Assembly (NCBI RefSeq): GCF_033898525.1
Contig: NZ_JAXAFJ010000004.1
Span: forward strand, 62,001 to 126,000
Direction: 5' to 3'
DNA from: Flaviflagellibacter rhizophilus
GTDB taxonomy: Bacteria > Pseudomonadota > Alphaproteobacteria > Rhizobiales > Methylopilaceae
DNA length: 64,000 nucleotides
Position numbers and translations under genes: made by a program
Shown: one piece after another, positions 17,118 to 26,499 of the stretch
How positions within the stretch are numbered: the first letter of the stretch is position 1
Layout of the letters: each line of letters begins with the position of its first letter
The notes under the pieces: model-generated
The model's input: the letters and a program-made list of their open reading frames with translations, nothing else
Told to the model about the DNA's origin: nothing
Database searches by the model: none

Positions 17118-17900
17118 ATGGCCGAATTCAGACTGCCGAAGAACTCCCGCCTCAAGCCGGGCAAGACCTGGCCGAAGCCGGAGGGTGCCACCAAGACGAC
17201 CGAATTCCGCGTCTATCGCTGGAACCCGGACGATGGCGAGAACCCGCATGTCGACACCTATCATATCGACCGCGAGCATTGCGGGCCGATGATCCTGGAC
17301 GGCCTGCACTACATCAAGAACGAGATCGACCCGACCCTGACCTTCCGGCGATCCTGCCGCGAGGGCATCTGCGGCTCGTGCTCCATGAACATCAACGGCG
17401 CGAACACGCTCGCCTGCACCAAGGGCATGGACGAGGTGGGCGAGGACGTCATCAAGATCTATCCGCTGCCGCATATGCCGGTGATCAAGGATCTGGTGCC
17501 CGACCTCTCGACCTTCTACCAGCAGGTCAACCTCATCGAGCCTTACCTGAAGACCGACACGGCCCTGCCGGACAAGGAATGGCAGCAGACGCCCGAGGAC
17601 CGCGAGAAACTGGACGGCCTCTACGAGTGCATTCTGTGCGCGTGCTGCACCACGTCCTGTCCGTCGTACTGGTGGAACGGCGACAAATATCTCGGCCCCG
17701 CCGCCCTTCTGCAGGCCTATCGCTGGATGATCGACAGCCGCGACGAGGGCCTGGGCGAGCGGCTCGACAATCTCGAGGACCCGTTCCGCCTCTACCGCTG
17801 CCACACCATCATGAACTGCGCCAATGTCTGCCCCAAAGGGTTGAACCCGGCTGCGGCCATCGTGGAAATCCGCAAGCTGATGGCGGAGCGGAACGTCTAG
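17118..17900 (+). CDS. sdhB: Succinate dehydrogenase iron-sulfur subunit
   Basis: Carries the 2Fe-2S, 4Fe-4S and 3Fe-4S clusters linking SdhA to quinone. The 260-residue product shows SCREGICGSCSMNINGANTLAC for the 2Fe-2S centre, CILCACCTTSCPSYWWN for the first ferredoxin motif and CHTIMNCANVCPKGLNPA for the second. No accessory gene (sdhE) follows in the window. Confidence 0.98.
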   Translation: MAEFRLPKNSRLKPGKTWPKPEGATKTTEFRVYRWNPDDGENPHVDTYHIDREHCGPMILDGLHYIKNEIDPTLTFRRSCREGICGSCSMNINGANTLACTKGMDEVGEDVIKIYPLPHMPVIKDLVPDLSTFYQQVNLIEPYLKTDTALPDKEWQQTPEDREKLDGLYECILCACCTTSCPSYWWNGDKYLGPAALLQAYRWMIDSRDEGLGERLDNLEDPFRLYRCHTIMNCANVCPKGLNPAAAIVEIRKLMAERNV

Positions 17901-18027
17901 AAAGCGCACGCACCGGGCACCCGCAGCGGTTGCCGTCGTTTGGCCGGATTTCACCGCCATAACCTGGGGAAAGGCGGTCCGTCGCGCGGGCCGGCACCTT
18001 CACCATGGTCAGCCTCGGGAACCGGAT

Positions 18028-18855
18028 ATGCGCCGACGCAATGTCATGCTGCTCGCATGCCTTGGATTGGGGATCAGCTTTGCTGCCGCTCCAGTAACGA
18101 TCAACGGGCTCTCGCTCGAACAGGCAGAAGCCGCCGCCGCTTCGAAGAAGCCGAAGTCCAAGTCATCGGTGGCAAAGCGCAAGGCGACCACGAAGAAGGC
18201 GACTAAGAAGGCCGCCTCGAAGAAGTCCACCAAGTCTGCTGCCGTGAAGACCGGCCGCGCAGCGGTGGTGGCGCTCTCTCCGCGAGACATGATCGACAGC
18301 GAGCAACTGGCTCCCGGCCTCGTCGACAGCGCCGCGACTAAAACGCCCGTTGAACTCCTGACGGACTACAAGACCAGCCTTCAGGAAGGCGATCTCGAAA
18401 CGGCTGCGGCGGTGCTCCGCCTCGCGGTCGGTCATCGTCCGGACCAGGCGACCATGCTGACCGCCAACGAACTCGTGGGCGTCACGCTGGATGCGACGGA
18501 CACCGAGGTTGTGCTCACCCTGGGCGGATCGGAGAAGGCAAAGGCCGTGGAAGCCATCGCGGGCCGTTCTTCCGGCAGCGCGGACACGGATTCCGGCAGC
18601 CGCATCGGCAGCGCACATGCCGCCATTGCCCACGGTCCGCAAATGTCGCCGCTGGCGTGCCTTACATCGTACCGTATCGCGGTTCGGCACAGGGACCCGG
18701 AGTCCGCGGCCTTCTCGCTGAACTGCGCGACCGGCGGCAAGGTGGACGAAACGGCCGTGGAGCGAACGAACGCTCTCCTGAACATCACGGCCGACCGCCT
18801 GCCCGTGGCCGGCCTCGCGGCATTGGCCAGCGGCACCAGCCTTCCCCTGCGCTGA
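18028..18855 (+). CDS. Exported protein with a lysine/alanine-rich, histone-tail-like segment
   Basis: Function unknown. A signal peptide (about residues 1-22, MLLACLGLGISFAAAPV) is followed by a striking low-complexity stretch at about residues 39-75 rich in K, S, A and T (KKATKKAASKKSTKSAAVK), like histone H1 or HctA tails. The remaining 190 residues form a mainly helical domain with two weakly similar units (YKTSLQEGDLETAAAVLRLA and YRIAVRHRDPESAAFSLNCA). Closely convergent with the protease gene at 18860. Confidence 0.65.
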   Translation: MRRRNVMLLACLGLGISFAAAPVTINGLSLEQAEAAAASKKPKSKSSVAKRKATTKKATKKAASKKSTKSAAVKTGRAAVVALSPRDMIDSEQLAPGLVDSAATKTPVELLTDYKTSLQEGDLETAAAVLRLAVGHRPDQATMLTANELVGVTLDATDTEVVLTLGGSEKAKAVEAIAGRSSGSADTDSGSRIGSAHAAIAHGPQMSPLACLTSYRIAVRHRDPESAAFSLNCATGGKVDETAVERTNALLNITADRLPVAGLAALASGTSLPLR

Positions 18856-18859
18856 TCGA

Positions 18860-19717
18860 TCAGCGCGTCGTGGACGCGCCCTGGGTGGCCGCCGCCGCAA
18901 TCGGCTGAGCGGGATCCGGCAGCGAGCTCGCGGCGATCACGGCGTTCCGGAACTCGCCTTCGATCGCGATGCCGAAGTTCATGTGCGTCGACGAATAGGG
19001 TCCAGCCGTCTCCGGGTGGGTGCTGCGCCAGCCGACATAAATGCCGACGATGGAGCCCCCGTCTCCCGGTGTCATGATCGCGCTTCCCGACGCTCCCTCA
19101 CCGGCGCTGCAGTCGATGCCGATCTCGCGGGGATCGCCGCTTGCCGCAGTCCGCTCGGCGCGCACCCGGCAACCCTCGATAGCCTTGCTGCCGTCATGGA
19201 CCCAGCCGCGATGCCTGTGCGCAAGAAGGACGATCTCCGAGCCTGCGGCGACGTTCTTCCCCAGCATGTAAGGCCGTGCTTCCGGCACTGGCGCTGCGAG
19301 CTGCACCACCGCCCAGTCATAGGCCGGTGCAACGGCATAGGGATTGCGAGATCCCACCCGCAGCGAGGTTGCGATCAGCGGCAGGTGGTGGACGACGCCT
19401 TCGACATCGATGGCGAAGACGCACGAGGACAGGTTACCGCGCGGATTGCCTTCCGGATCGTAGAAGGCGTGGGCGGCAGTCGTCACCAGATCGTTGCGGA
19501 TGGTGAGTTGCGCCGTGGAGTACACGCCTGCGCAGATCATCATGCCTGTCGCGGCGTAGCGCTTTTCGAAGGTCGACAGCGGCTGGCCGGTTTTCGCGGC
19601 GAATTCCGGAAGCGTCAGGCGGGCATCACCGCCGATGGTGACGGCGCCGGCCTCTCCTCCACCGAACGCAAACCCGCAGATCAGCGCAAGCGCTGCAAAG
19701 ATCCATCTCTGTCGCAC
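18860..19717 (-). CDS. Secreted trypsin-like serine protease
   Basis: The 285-residue protein starts with a signal peptide (IFAALALICGFAFGGGEAGA). A chymotrypsin-type triad can be placed: His in VTTAAHAFYD, Asp in AYDWAVVQLAAPV and Ser in GEGASGSAIM. The fold matches small periplasmic trypsin-like proteases with two likely disulfides (ICAG...SSCVF; GCRVR...IDCSAG). There is no PDZ domain, so it is not a DegP-type protease. Substrate unknown. Confidence 0.85.
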   Translation of the reverse strand: MRQRWIFAALALICGFAFGGGEAGAVTIGGDARLTLPEFAAKTGQPLSTFEKRYAATGMMICAGVYSTAQLTIRNDLVTTAAHAFYDPEGNPRGNLSSCVFAIDVEGVVHHLPLIATSLRVGSRNPYAVAPAYDWAVVQLAAPVPEARPYMLGKNVAAGSEIVLLAHRHRGWVHDGSKAIEGCRVRAERTAASGDPREIGIDCSAGEGASGSAIMTPGDGGSIVGIYVGWRSTHPETAGPYSSTHMNFGIAIEGEFRNAVIAASSLPDPAQPIAAAATQGASTTR

Positions 19718-19865
19718 GATCTCTCACCCCCGCACTGCACACAGGATGAGCTCGCCTGAATTTTCGTCAAGCGGGCAAAACGCGTATGTCGCCAACTGGT
19801 TCCCCACCGTTACAATTTTGTTGCACTTCCTTTGTGGGGAAGACTTTTGCCCTCCGCGCTCTAAG

Positions 19866-20981
19866 ATGCAGCGCATGAGCAGCGTCTCAGCCGCCTATTG
19901 CGAGCGCGTCACGTCCGGCGATATCGAGAGCGATCCCGCGCAAATGCGGATCGTGCAGCGCCTCGACACCTTGGCTGTCGATCTGGCCAGGCCCATTTCC
20001 GGGGGAGGATTGCTCGGCCGCCTGTTCGGCCAGCAGCGCGCCGAGCCGGGAGGCGTCTACATCTGGGGGGGCGTCGGGCGGGGCAAGTCCATGATCATGG
20101 ACCTGTTCTTCGACGCCGTTCCCGGGCTGCAAAAGCAGCGCGTCCATTTCCATGCCTTCATGGTCGACATGCACGCCCGCGTGCATCAGCGCCGGGCCGC
20201 AGGAGTCGGTGCCGACGATCCCATCCGGTCCGTGGCCGACGATTTCGCGGCCGAAACACGGCTGCTGTGCCTTGACGAGATGCAGGTCACGGACATCGCG
20301 GACGCCATGATGCTGTCTCGCCTGTTCGGCCGCCTGTTCGAACGCGGTCTGGTGCTGGTCACCACGTCCAACGCGCCACCCGACGGTCTTTATGCCGGAG
20401 GGCTCAACCGGGACCGGTTCCTACCCTTCGTCCATCTCCTCAACAGCCGCCTGGACGTGATGGAGCTGGACGCTCGCACCGATTACCGTCGCGAGAAGGA
20501 GGAAGCGGCCGCACGCGTCTGGCACGTTCCGCTGAACGGAGCATCGGCGGCTGCGCTGGACCGCGCCTTTGCCGCGCATGGTGGCGGCAGCACACCCGAA
20601 ACGCTGCGGGTTCAAGGTCGGGACGTCGTGGTGCCGAAATCCGGCAAGCGCGTCGCCCGTATCACCTTCGATGAACTTTGCCGAACGGCTCGCGGGCCCG
20701 CTGATTTCGGGGCCATCGCCCGGCGATTTCCGGTGCTCGTCATTGACGGCATACCTCGGCTGGAGGGCATAGGAGAGGACGTGATCCGCCGCTTCGTGCT
20801 GCTGGTGGACGAGATTTACGACAATCGCGTGCGGCTGATCGCGTCAGCCGAAGCGCAACCTGCGGACCTCCTGAACGGGGGTCGGCAGGCCTGGGTGTTC
20901 CAGCGCACGGCATCGCGCCTTGTCGAGATGACCTCGGCTTCATGGCCCGACGCGGAGCGCGCGGACACGCAGGCTTCTTGA
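19866..20981 (+). CDS. zapE: Cell division protein ZapE / AFG1-like ATPase
   Basis: An AAA-like P-loop ATPase. The start at 19866 (a second ATG three codons later is equally possible) gives 371 residues. Walker A is IWGGVGRGKSMIMDLF and Walker B is LLCLDEMQVTDIADAM, with the sensor-like LVTTSNAPPDGLYAGGLNRDRFLPF. In Escherichia coli ZapE associates with the division ring; in mitochondria AFG1 works in respiratory-chain protein quality control. Genes of this family often precede mdh in alphaproteobacteria, as here. Confidence 0.93.
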   Translation: MQRMSSVSAAYCERVTSGDIESDPAQMRIVQRLDTLAVDLARPISGGGLLGRLFGQQRAEPGGVYIWGGVGRGKSMIMDLFFDAVPGLQKQRVHFHAFMVDMHARVHQRRAAGVGADDPIRSVADDFAAETRLLCLDEMQVTDIADAMMLSRLFGRLFERGLVLVTTSNAPPDGLYAGGLNRDRFLPFVHLLNSRLDVMELDARTDYRREKEEAAARVWHVPLNGASAAALDRAFAAHGGGSTPETLRVQGRDVVVPKSGKRVARITFDELCRTARGPADFGAIARRFPVLVIDGIPRLEGIGEDVIRRFVLLVDEIYDNRVRLIASAEAQPADLLNGGRQAWVFQRTASRLVEMTSASWPDAERADTQAS

Positions 20982-21050
20982 ACGGGTGCGACCATCCGCG
21001 CTAGGTCAGAACCCCTTTTCCAACTTTTGCCCATGCTGAAGGACAACAAG

Positions 21051-22016
21051 ATGGCCCGCAACAAGATCGCACTGCTGGGCGCCGGACAGATCGGCGGCAC
21101 GCTCGCCCTGCTCACCGGCCTCAAGGAACTCGGCGACATCGTGCTGTTCGACATCGTGGAAGGCACGCCGCAGGGCAAGGCGCTCGACCTCGTCGAGGCG
21201 TCTCCCATTGAAGGCTTCGACGCGAAGATGCGGGGCACCAACTCCTACGCCGACATCGAAGGCGCGGATGTGGTCATCGTCACCGCCGGCGTGCCGCGCA
21301 AGCCGGGCATGAGTCGCGACGATCTTGTGGGCACCAACCTCAAGGTCATGGAGCAGGTCGGCGCCGGCATCCGCAAATATGCGCCCGATGCCTTTGTGAT
21401 CTGCATCACCAATCCGCTCGACGCCATGGTCTGGGTGCTCCAGAAGGCCGCGGGCCTGCCGCCGGAGAAGGTGGTCGGCATGGCCGGCGTGCTGGATTCG
21501 GCCCGGTTCCGGTATTTTCTGGCCGAAGAGCTCGGCGTTTCGGTGAAAGACGTGTCGGCCTTCGTGCTCGGCGGGCATGGCGACGACATGGTCCCGCTGG
21601 TGCGGTACTCGTCCATGGCGGGCATTCCCCTGCCCGACCTCGTGCGCATGGGCTGGACCACGCAGGCAAAGGTGGATGCCATCGTGGACCGCACCCGCAA
21701 GGGCGGCGGCGAGATCGTGGGCCTGCTCAAGACCGGCTCGGCCTTCTACGCCCCGGCATCTTCGGCCATTGCGATGGCGGAGAGCTATCTGCGCGACAAG
21801 AAGCGGGTCCTGCCCTGCGCGGCCTTCCTCACGGGCCAGTATGGCGTGGACGGGCTCTATGTCGGCGTGCCCGCGGTGATCGGCGCGGCCGGCGTGGAGC
21901 GCATCGTCGAGGTGGAGCTGAACTCCTCGGAGCGCGGCATGTTCGAGAAGAGCATCCAATCCGTGCGCGGCCTGGTCGAATCCTGCCAGCAAATCGCACC
22001 GCATCTGGGCGCCTGA
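21051..22016 (+). CDS. mdh: Malate dehydrogenase (LDH-like, NAD-dependent)
   Basis: Oxidises malate to oxaloacetate. The ATG at 21051 is preceded by AAGGACAAC and gives MARNKIALLGAGQIGGTLAL and 321 residues. Substrate-binding arginines lie in the loop TAGVPRKPGMSRDDLVGTN, and the catalytic His in VLGGHGDDMVPLVRYSS. It is of the LDH-like type usual in alphaproteobacteria. A strong hairpin terminator separates it from sucA, and sucCD are absent from their usual place. Confidence 0.97.
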   Translation: MARNKIALLGAGQIGGTLALLTGLKELGDIVLFDIVEGTPQGKALDLVEASPIEGFDAKMRGTNSYADIEGADVVIVTAGVPRKPGMSRDDLVGTNLKVMEQVGAGIRKYAPDAFVICITNPLDAMVWVLQKAAGLPPEKVVGMAGVLDSARFRYFLAEELGVSVKDVSAFVLGGHGDDMVPLVRYSSMAGIPLPDLVRMGWTTQAKVDAIVDRTRKGGGEIVGLLKTGSAFYAPASSAIAMAESYLRDKKRVLPCAAFLTGQYGVDGLYVGVPAVIGAAGVERIVEVELNSSERGMFEKSIQSVRGLVESCQQIAPHLGA

Positions 22017-22099
22017 CGTAAGTCTGCCGCAAACAGACACGATAATTCCGGAAAAGGACGCGTGGGGGTGTTGAACTCCGGCGCGTCCTGAATGACCTT

Positions 22100-22140
22100 A
22101 GGCGCCGGGGCCGGATCACTCCGGCGGGGCGCCTTTTTTA
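22100..22140 (+). terminator. Rho-independent terminator between mdh and sucA
   Basis: A two-tier stem: AGGCGCC (22100-22106) with GGCGCCT (22128-22134) and, inside it, GCCGGA with TCCGGC around a TCAC loop, followed by a run of T. It implies that mdh is transcribed separately from sucAB. Confidence 0.88.
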
Positions 22141-22196
22141 TCACGTCGGCGGTTCGGCATGGGGCCGGCCTGCCGTCGAACGCGCCGGAACACGAC

Positions 22197-25145
22197 ATGT
22201 CACGCCAAGCGGCGAACCAAGCCTTCCTGAACACCGCCTTCCTCTACGGCGGAAATGCATCCTACCTCGACGATCTCTACGCGGACTTCCAGCGGGATCC
22301 TGAGCTCGTCGCCGCCGAGTGGCGGGAGTTCTTCAGGGGGCTTGGCGACAGCGCGGCCTCGGTCGAAAAGAACGCCAAAGGCGCATCCTGGACACAGGAG
22401 AACTGGCCAAAGCCGATGAACGGCGAGCTGGTCTCCGCGCTGGACGGCAATTGGCCCGTTGCCGAAAAGGCAATCCAGACGCAGCTGAAGGCCAAGTCCG
22501 CCGCAGCCGGTCACGAGATCACCCCGGAGATCGCAACCCGTGCCACGCGGGACAGCGTGCGCGCCCTGATGATCATCCGTGCCTATCGCATGCGCGGCCA
22601 CCTGGCGGCCGATCTCGACCCGCTGAACATGCGCGCGACCGGCTCCCTCGAAGAGCTCGACCCCGCGACCTACGGCTTCGGCGACGAGGATCTCGACCGC
22701 AAGATATTCCTCGACCACGTGCTCGGCATGGAATTCGCGACCATGCGCGAGATCCTCGCCGTGCTGCGCCGCACCTATTGCTCCACGCTCGGCGTCGAGT
22801 TCATGCACATCTCGGAGCCGGCCGAGAAGGCCTGGATCCAGGAGCGCATCGAGGGTCCGGACAAGTCGATCGAGTTCACGCGGGAAGGCAAGCGCGCCAT
22901 CCTGAACAAGCTTGTGGAGGCCGAGGGCTTCGAGAAGTTCCTCGACGTCAAATACACCGGCACAAAGCGCTTCGGCCTCGACGGCGGCGAAAGCCTGATC
23001 CCGGCCCTCGAGCAGATCATCAAGCGCGGCGGGAATCTCGGCGTCAGCGAGATCGTGCTCGGCATGGCTCATCGCGGCCGGCTCAACGTGCTGACGCAGG
23101 TGATGGGCAAGCCGCACCGCGCGCTGTTCCACGAGTTCAAGGGCGGTTCCGCCGCGCCCGAGGATGTCGAGGGCTCCGGTGACGTGAAGTACCATCTCGG
23201 CGCTTCGTCCGACCGCGAGTTCGACGGCAACAGCGTGCATCTCTCGCTGACCGCCAATCCCTCGCATCTCGAGATCGTCGATCCAGTTGTGCTCGGAAAG
23301 GTCCGCGCCAAGCAGGACCAGCTAAACGATGCGGAGCGCACGCGCGTGCTGCCGCTGCTGCTGCACGGCGATGCATCCTTTGCCGGCCAGGGCGTGATCG
23401 CAGAGTGCTTCGGGCTTTCGGGCCTGAGTGGTCATCGCACGGGCGGCTCCGTCCATTTCATCATCAACAACCAGATCGGCTTCACGACCAGCCCGCGTTA
23501 TTCGCGCTCCTCGCCCTACCCGTCCGACGTGGCGAAGATGGTGGAGGCGCCGGTCCTGCACGTGAACGGCGACGACCCGGAAGCTGTCACCTACGCTGCC
23601 AAGATCGCGGTCGAGTTCCGGCAGAAATTCAAGAAGCCGGTCGTGGTGGACATGTTCTGCTACCGCCGCTTCGGCCACAACGAGGGCGACGAGCCGTCCT
23701 TCACGCAGCCGCAGATGTACAAGATCATCCGGCAGCATCCGAGCACGCTGGAGCTTTACTCCAAGAAGCTGATCGAGGAAGGCGTCGTCACGCAGGACGA
23801 GATCGACGCCATGAAGGCGGAATGGCGCGCCCGCCTCGACACCGAGTTCGAGGCCGGCACGGGCTATCTGCCGAACAAGGCGGACTGGCTGGACGGCCGC
23901 TGGGCGGGGCTAAAGCCGGCCGGCAAGGACATCGACGACCCGCGCCGTGGCAAGACCGGCATCGAGCTGGACGTCCTCAAGGAAATTGGCGAGCGCATCA
24001 CGCAGGTGCCGGAGGGCTTCAACCTCCACCGCACCATCGGTCGCTTCATTGAGGCGCGCCGCACAGCGATCGAGACCGGCCAGGGGATCGACTGGGCGAC
24101 CGGCGAGGCTTTGGCGTTCTGCTCGCTGCTCAAGGAAGGCCACCCGGTTCGCCTGTCTGGCCAGGATGTCGAACGCGGCACCTTCTCGCAGCGCCATTCG
24201 GTGCTGACCGACCAGGAAACCGATGGCCGCTACAAGCCCTTCAACCATCTGGGCGAGGGTCAGGCGCGCTACGAGGTCATCAACTCCATGCTCTCGGAAG
24301 AGGCGGTGCTCGGCTTCGAGTACGGCTACTCGCTGGCGGAGCCGGACGCCCTGACGCTCTGGGAAGCGCAGTTCGGCGACTTCGCGAACGGCGCGCAGGT
24401 GGTGATCGACCAGTTCATCACCGCCGGCGAGAAGAAGTGGCTGCGCATGTCCGGCCTCGTGATGCTGTTGCCGCATGGCTATGAGGGCCAGGGGCCGGAG
24501 CATTCCTCGGCACGACTGGAGCGCTATCTGCAGATGTGCGCCGAGGACAACATCCAGGTCTGCAACATCACGACGCCCTCGAACTACTTCCACGTCCTGC
24601 GCCGGCAGCTGAACCGCGACTTCCGCAAGCCGCTGGTCGTCATGACGCCGAAGAGCCTGCTGCGGCACAAGCGGGCTGTTTCGCCGATCGACAAGTTCGG
24701 TCCCGGCACTTTCTTCCACCGCTGGCTGCACGACGACCTCGACCAGCGCATGGGTGGCTCGGGCCTGGTCTCCGAGGACAAGATCCGCCGCATCATCCTG
24801 TGCTCCGGCAAGGTCTATTACGACCTGTTCGAGGAACGGGAGCGCCGCGGCATCGACGACGTGTACATCCTGCGCATCGAGCAGCTGTACCCCTTCCCAG
24901 CGCGCTCGCTGGCTCAGGAGCTGTCGCATTTCCGCAATGCGGAGATCGTCTGGTGCCAAGAAGAGCCGCGGAATATGGGCGCCTGGTCGTTCGTGGATCA
25001 GTACATCAGCTGGGCGTCTGGCAAGGCGCCGGGTGAACGCCGCGCGCGCTATGTCGGCCGCCCGCCGGCAGCCTCCACGGCCGTGGGCCAGATGCCCAAA
25101 CATCTGGCCCAGCTCAAGGCCATGATGGACGAAGCCTTCGCCTGA
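22197..25145 (+). CDS. sucA: 2-oxoglutarate dehydrogenase E1 component
   Basis: Thiamine-diphosphate enzyme that decarboxylates 2-oxoglutarate and passes succinyl groups to SucB. The ATG at 22197 gives MSRQAANQAFLNTAFLYGGN and 982 residues, the standard size. The N-terminal segment (YLDDLYADFQRDPELVAAEWREFF), EIVLGMAHRGRLNVL, the ThDP-binding HGDASFAGQGVIAE and INNQIGFTT, and GYEGQGPEHSSARLERYLQ are present. The ATG just outside mdh's terminator suggests its own promoter. Confidence 0.97.
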   Translation: MSRQAANQAFLNTAFLYGGNASYLDDLYADFQRDPELVAAEWREFFRGLGDSAASVEKNAKGASWTQENWPKPMNGELVSALDGNWPVAEKAIQTQLKAKSAAAGHEITPEIATRATRDSVRALMIIRAYRMRGHLAADLDPLNMRATGSLEELDPATYGFGDEDLDRKIFLDHVLGMEFATMREILAVLRRTYCSTLGVEFMHISEPAEKAWIQERIEGPDKSIEFTREGKRAILNKLVEAEGFEKFLDVKYTGTKRFGLDGGESLIPALEQIIKRGGNLGVSEIVLGMAHRGRLNVLTQVMGKPHRALFHEFKGGSAAPEDVEGSGDVKYHLGASSDREFDGNSVHLSLTANPSHLEIVDPVVLGKVRAKQDQLNDAERTRVLPLLLHGDASFAGQGVIAECFGLSGLSGHRTGGSVHFIINNQIGFTTSPRYSRSSPYPSDVAKMVEAPVLHVNGDDPEAVTYAAKIAVEFRQKFKKPVVVDMFCYRRFGHNEGDEPSFTQPQMYKIIRQHPSTLELYSKKLIEEGVVTQDEIDAMKAEWRARLDTEFEAGTGYLPNKADWLDGRWAGLKPAGKDIDDPRRGKTGIELDVLKEIGERITQVPEGFNLHRTIGRFIEARRTAIETGQGIDWATGEALAFCSLLKEGHPVRLSGQDVERGTFSQRHSVLTDQETDGRYKPFNHLGEGQARYEVINSMLSEEAVLGFEYGYSLAEPDALTLWEAQFGDFANGAQVVIDQFITAGEKKWLRMSGLVMLLPHGYEGQGPEHSSARLERYLQMCAEDNIQVCNITTPSNYFHVLRRQLNRDFRKPLVVMTPKSLLRHKRAVSPIDKFGPGTFFHRWLHDDLDQRMGGSGLVSEDKIRRIILCSGKVYYDLFEERERRGIDDVYILRIEQLYPFPARSLAQELSHFRNAEIVWCQEEPRNMGAWSFVDQYISWASGKAPGERRARYVGRPPAASTAVGQMPKHLAQLKAMMDEAFA

Positions 25146-25187
25146 AACAGGACAGCGCCGGAGAGCGGCGCGCAATTGAGGTAGGAA

Positions 25188-26480
25188 ATGGCAACCGAGA
25201 TCCGCGTTCCGACGCTAGGCGAGTCCGTTACTGAAGCCACGATCGGCAAGTGGTTCAAGAAGGCCGGCGACAGCGTGCGTGCCGACGAGCCGCTGGTGGA
25301 GCTGGAGACGGACAAGGTCACCGTCGAGGTGCCTGCCCCGGCTGCGGGCGTGCTCTCCGAGATCACGGTCAAGGAAGGCGAGACGGTCGAGGTCGGTGCC
25401 CTGCTCGGCGCCATCGGCGAGGGCAATGGCGCGGCTGCAAAACCTGCTGCCGCTGCCGCTCCTGTGAAGTCGGAAGCGACCGGCACCTCGCAGCCCTCGC
25501 AGAAGACCTCGACGGCGCAGCCCATCAACGCCGCCGACGAGGAACCGAAGGAGCGCCCCGTCGAGAAGGCGGAAGCACAGACCCCAAAGGCCGCCCCTGC
25601 CGATGCCGGCCTTGCACCTTCCGTGCGGCGAATTTCCGCCGAGAGCGGGATCGATCCCTCGAACGTTCCCGGCACCGGCCGCGACGGCCGCGTGACTAAG
25701 GGCGACATGCTGGAGGCGCTTCAGGTGCCCACGGCCAAGCCCGCGCAGCAGACACGCGCTCCATCCGCACCGGAGCAGGCGCAACTGGAAGAGCGCGTGA
25801 AGATGACGCGCCTGCGCCAGACCATCGCCCGGCGCCTCAAGGACGCGCAGAACACCGCCGCAATGCTGACCACGTTCAACGATGTGGACATGGGCGCGGT
25901 GATGGACCTGCGCGCGCAGTACAAGGACACCTTCGAGAAGAAGCACGGCGTGAAGCTGGGCTTCATGGGCTTCTTCGTGAAGGCCTGCGTACAGGCGCTG
26001 AAGGAGATCCCCGCCGTCAATGCCGAGATCGACGGCGATGAGGTGGTCTACAAGAACTACTACAATATCGGCGTGGCCGTCGGCACCGACCGTGGCCTCG
26101 TGGTTCCCATCGTCCGCAATGCCGAGACGATGACGATCGCCGCGGTCGAGAAAGCCATCGGCGGCCTCGGCAAGAAAGCGCGCGACGGCCAGCTCGGCAT
26201 CGAGGATATGCAGGGCGGCACGTTCACCATCACCAATGGCGGCGTCTACGGTTCGCTGATGTCGACGCCGATCCTGAACGCCCCCCAGTCCGGCATTCTC
26301 GGCATGCACCGCATCGAGCAGCGCCCCATCGCAAAGAACGGACAGGTCGTCATCCGGCCGATGATGTATCTCGCCCTTTCCTACGACCACCGCATCGTGG
26401 ACGGCCAGGGCGCGGTTACCTTCCTCGTCCGCGTCAAGGAAGCCCTCGAAGATCCGGCACGCCTGATCCTCGATCTTTGA
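25188..26480 (+). CDS. sucB: Dihydrolipoyllysine-residue succinyltransferase (E2 of 2-oxoglutarate dehydrogenase)
   Basis: The 430-residue E2 has one lipoyl domain (residues 1-77, lipoylated Lys in VELETDKVTVEVPA), an Ala/Pro-rich linker, a peripheral-subunit-binding domain (APSVRRISAESGIDPSNVPGTGRDGRVTKGD, given here only as landmarks) and the catalytic domain ending in LALSYDHRIVDGQGAVTFLV with the active-site His. It follows sucA by 43 bases; the cognate E3 gene lpdA lies 3 kb downstream. Confidence 0.96.
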   Translation: MATEIRVPTLGESVTEATIGKWFKKAGDSVRADEPLVELETDKVTVEVPAPAAGVLSEITVKEGETVEVGALLGAIGEGNGAAAKPAAAAAPVKSEATGTSQPSQKTSTAQPINAADEEPKERPVEKAEAQTPKAAPADAGLAPSVRRISAESGIDPSNVPGTGRDGRVTKGDMLEALQVPTAKPAQQTRAPSAPEQAQLEERVKMTRLRQTIARRLKDAQNTAAMLTTFNDVDMGAVMDLRAQYKDTFEKKHGVKLGFMGFFVKACVQALKEIPAVNAEIDGDEVVYKNYYNIGVAVGTDRGLVVPIVRNAETMTIAAVEKAIGGLGKKARDGQLGIEDMQGGTFTITNGGVYGSLMSTPILNAPQSGILGMHRIEQRPIAKNGQVVIRPMMYLALSYDHRIVDGQGAVTFLVRVKEALEDPARLILDL

Positions 26481-26499
26481 CGCCGTCGGTCTCCCCTCG

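Noticed and set aside
15251..17194. A 647-codon open frame antisense to sdhA, and similar long ones antisense to priA, leuC and atpD
   Set aside because: Shadow frames of conserved genes with no domain text or ribosome-binding site.
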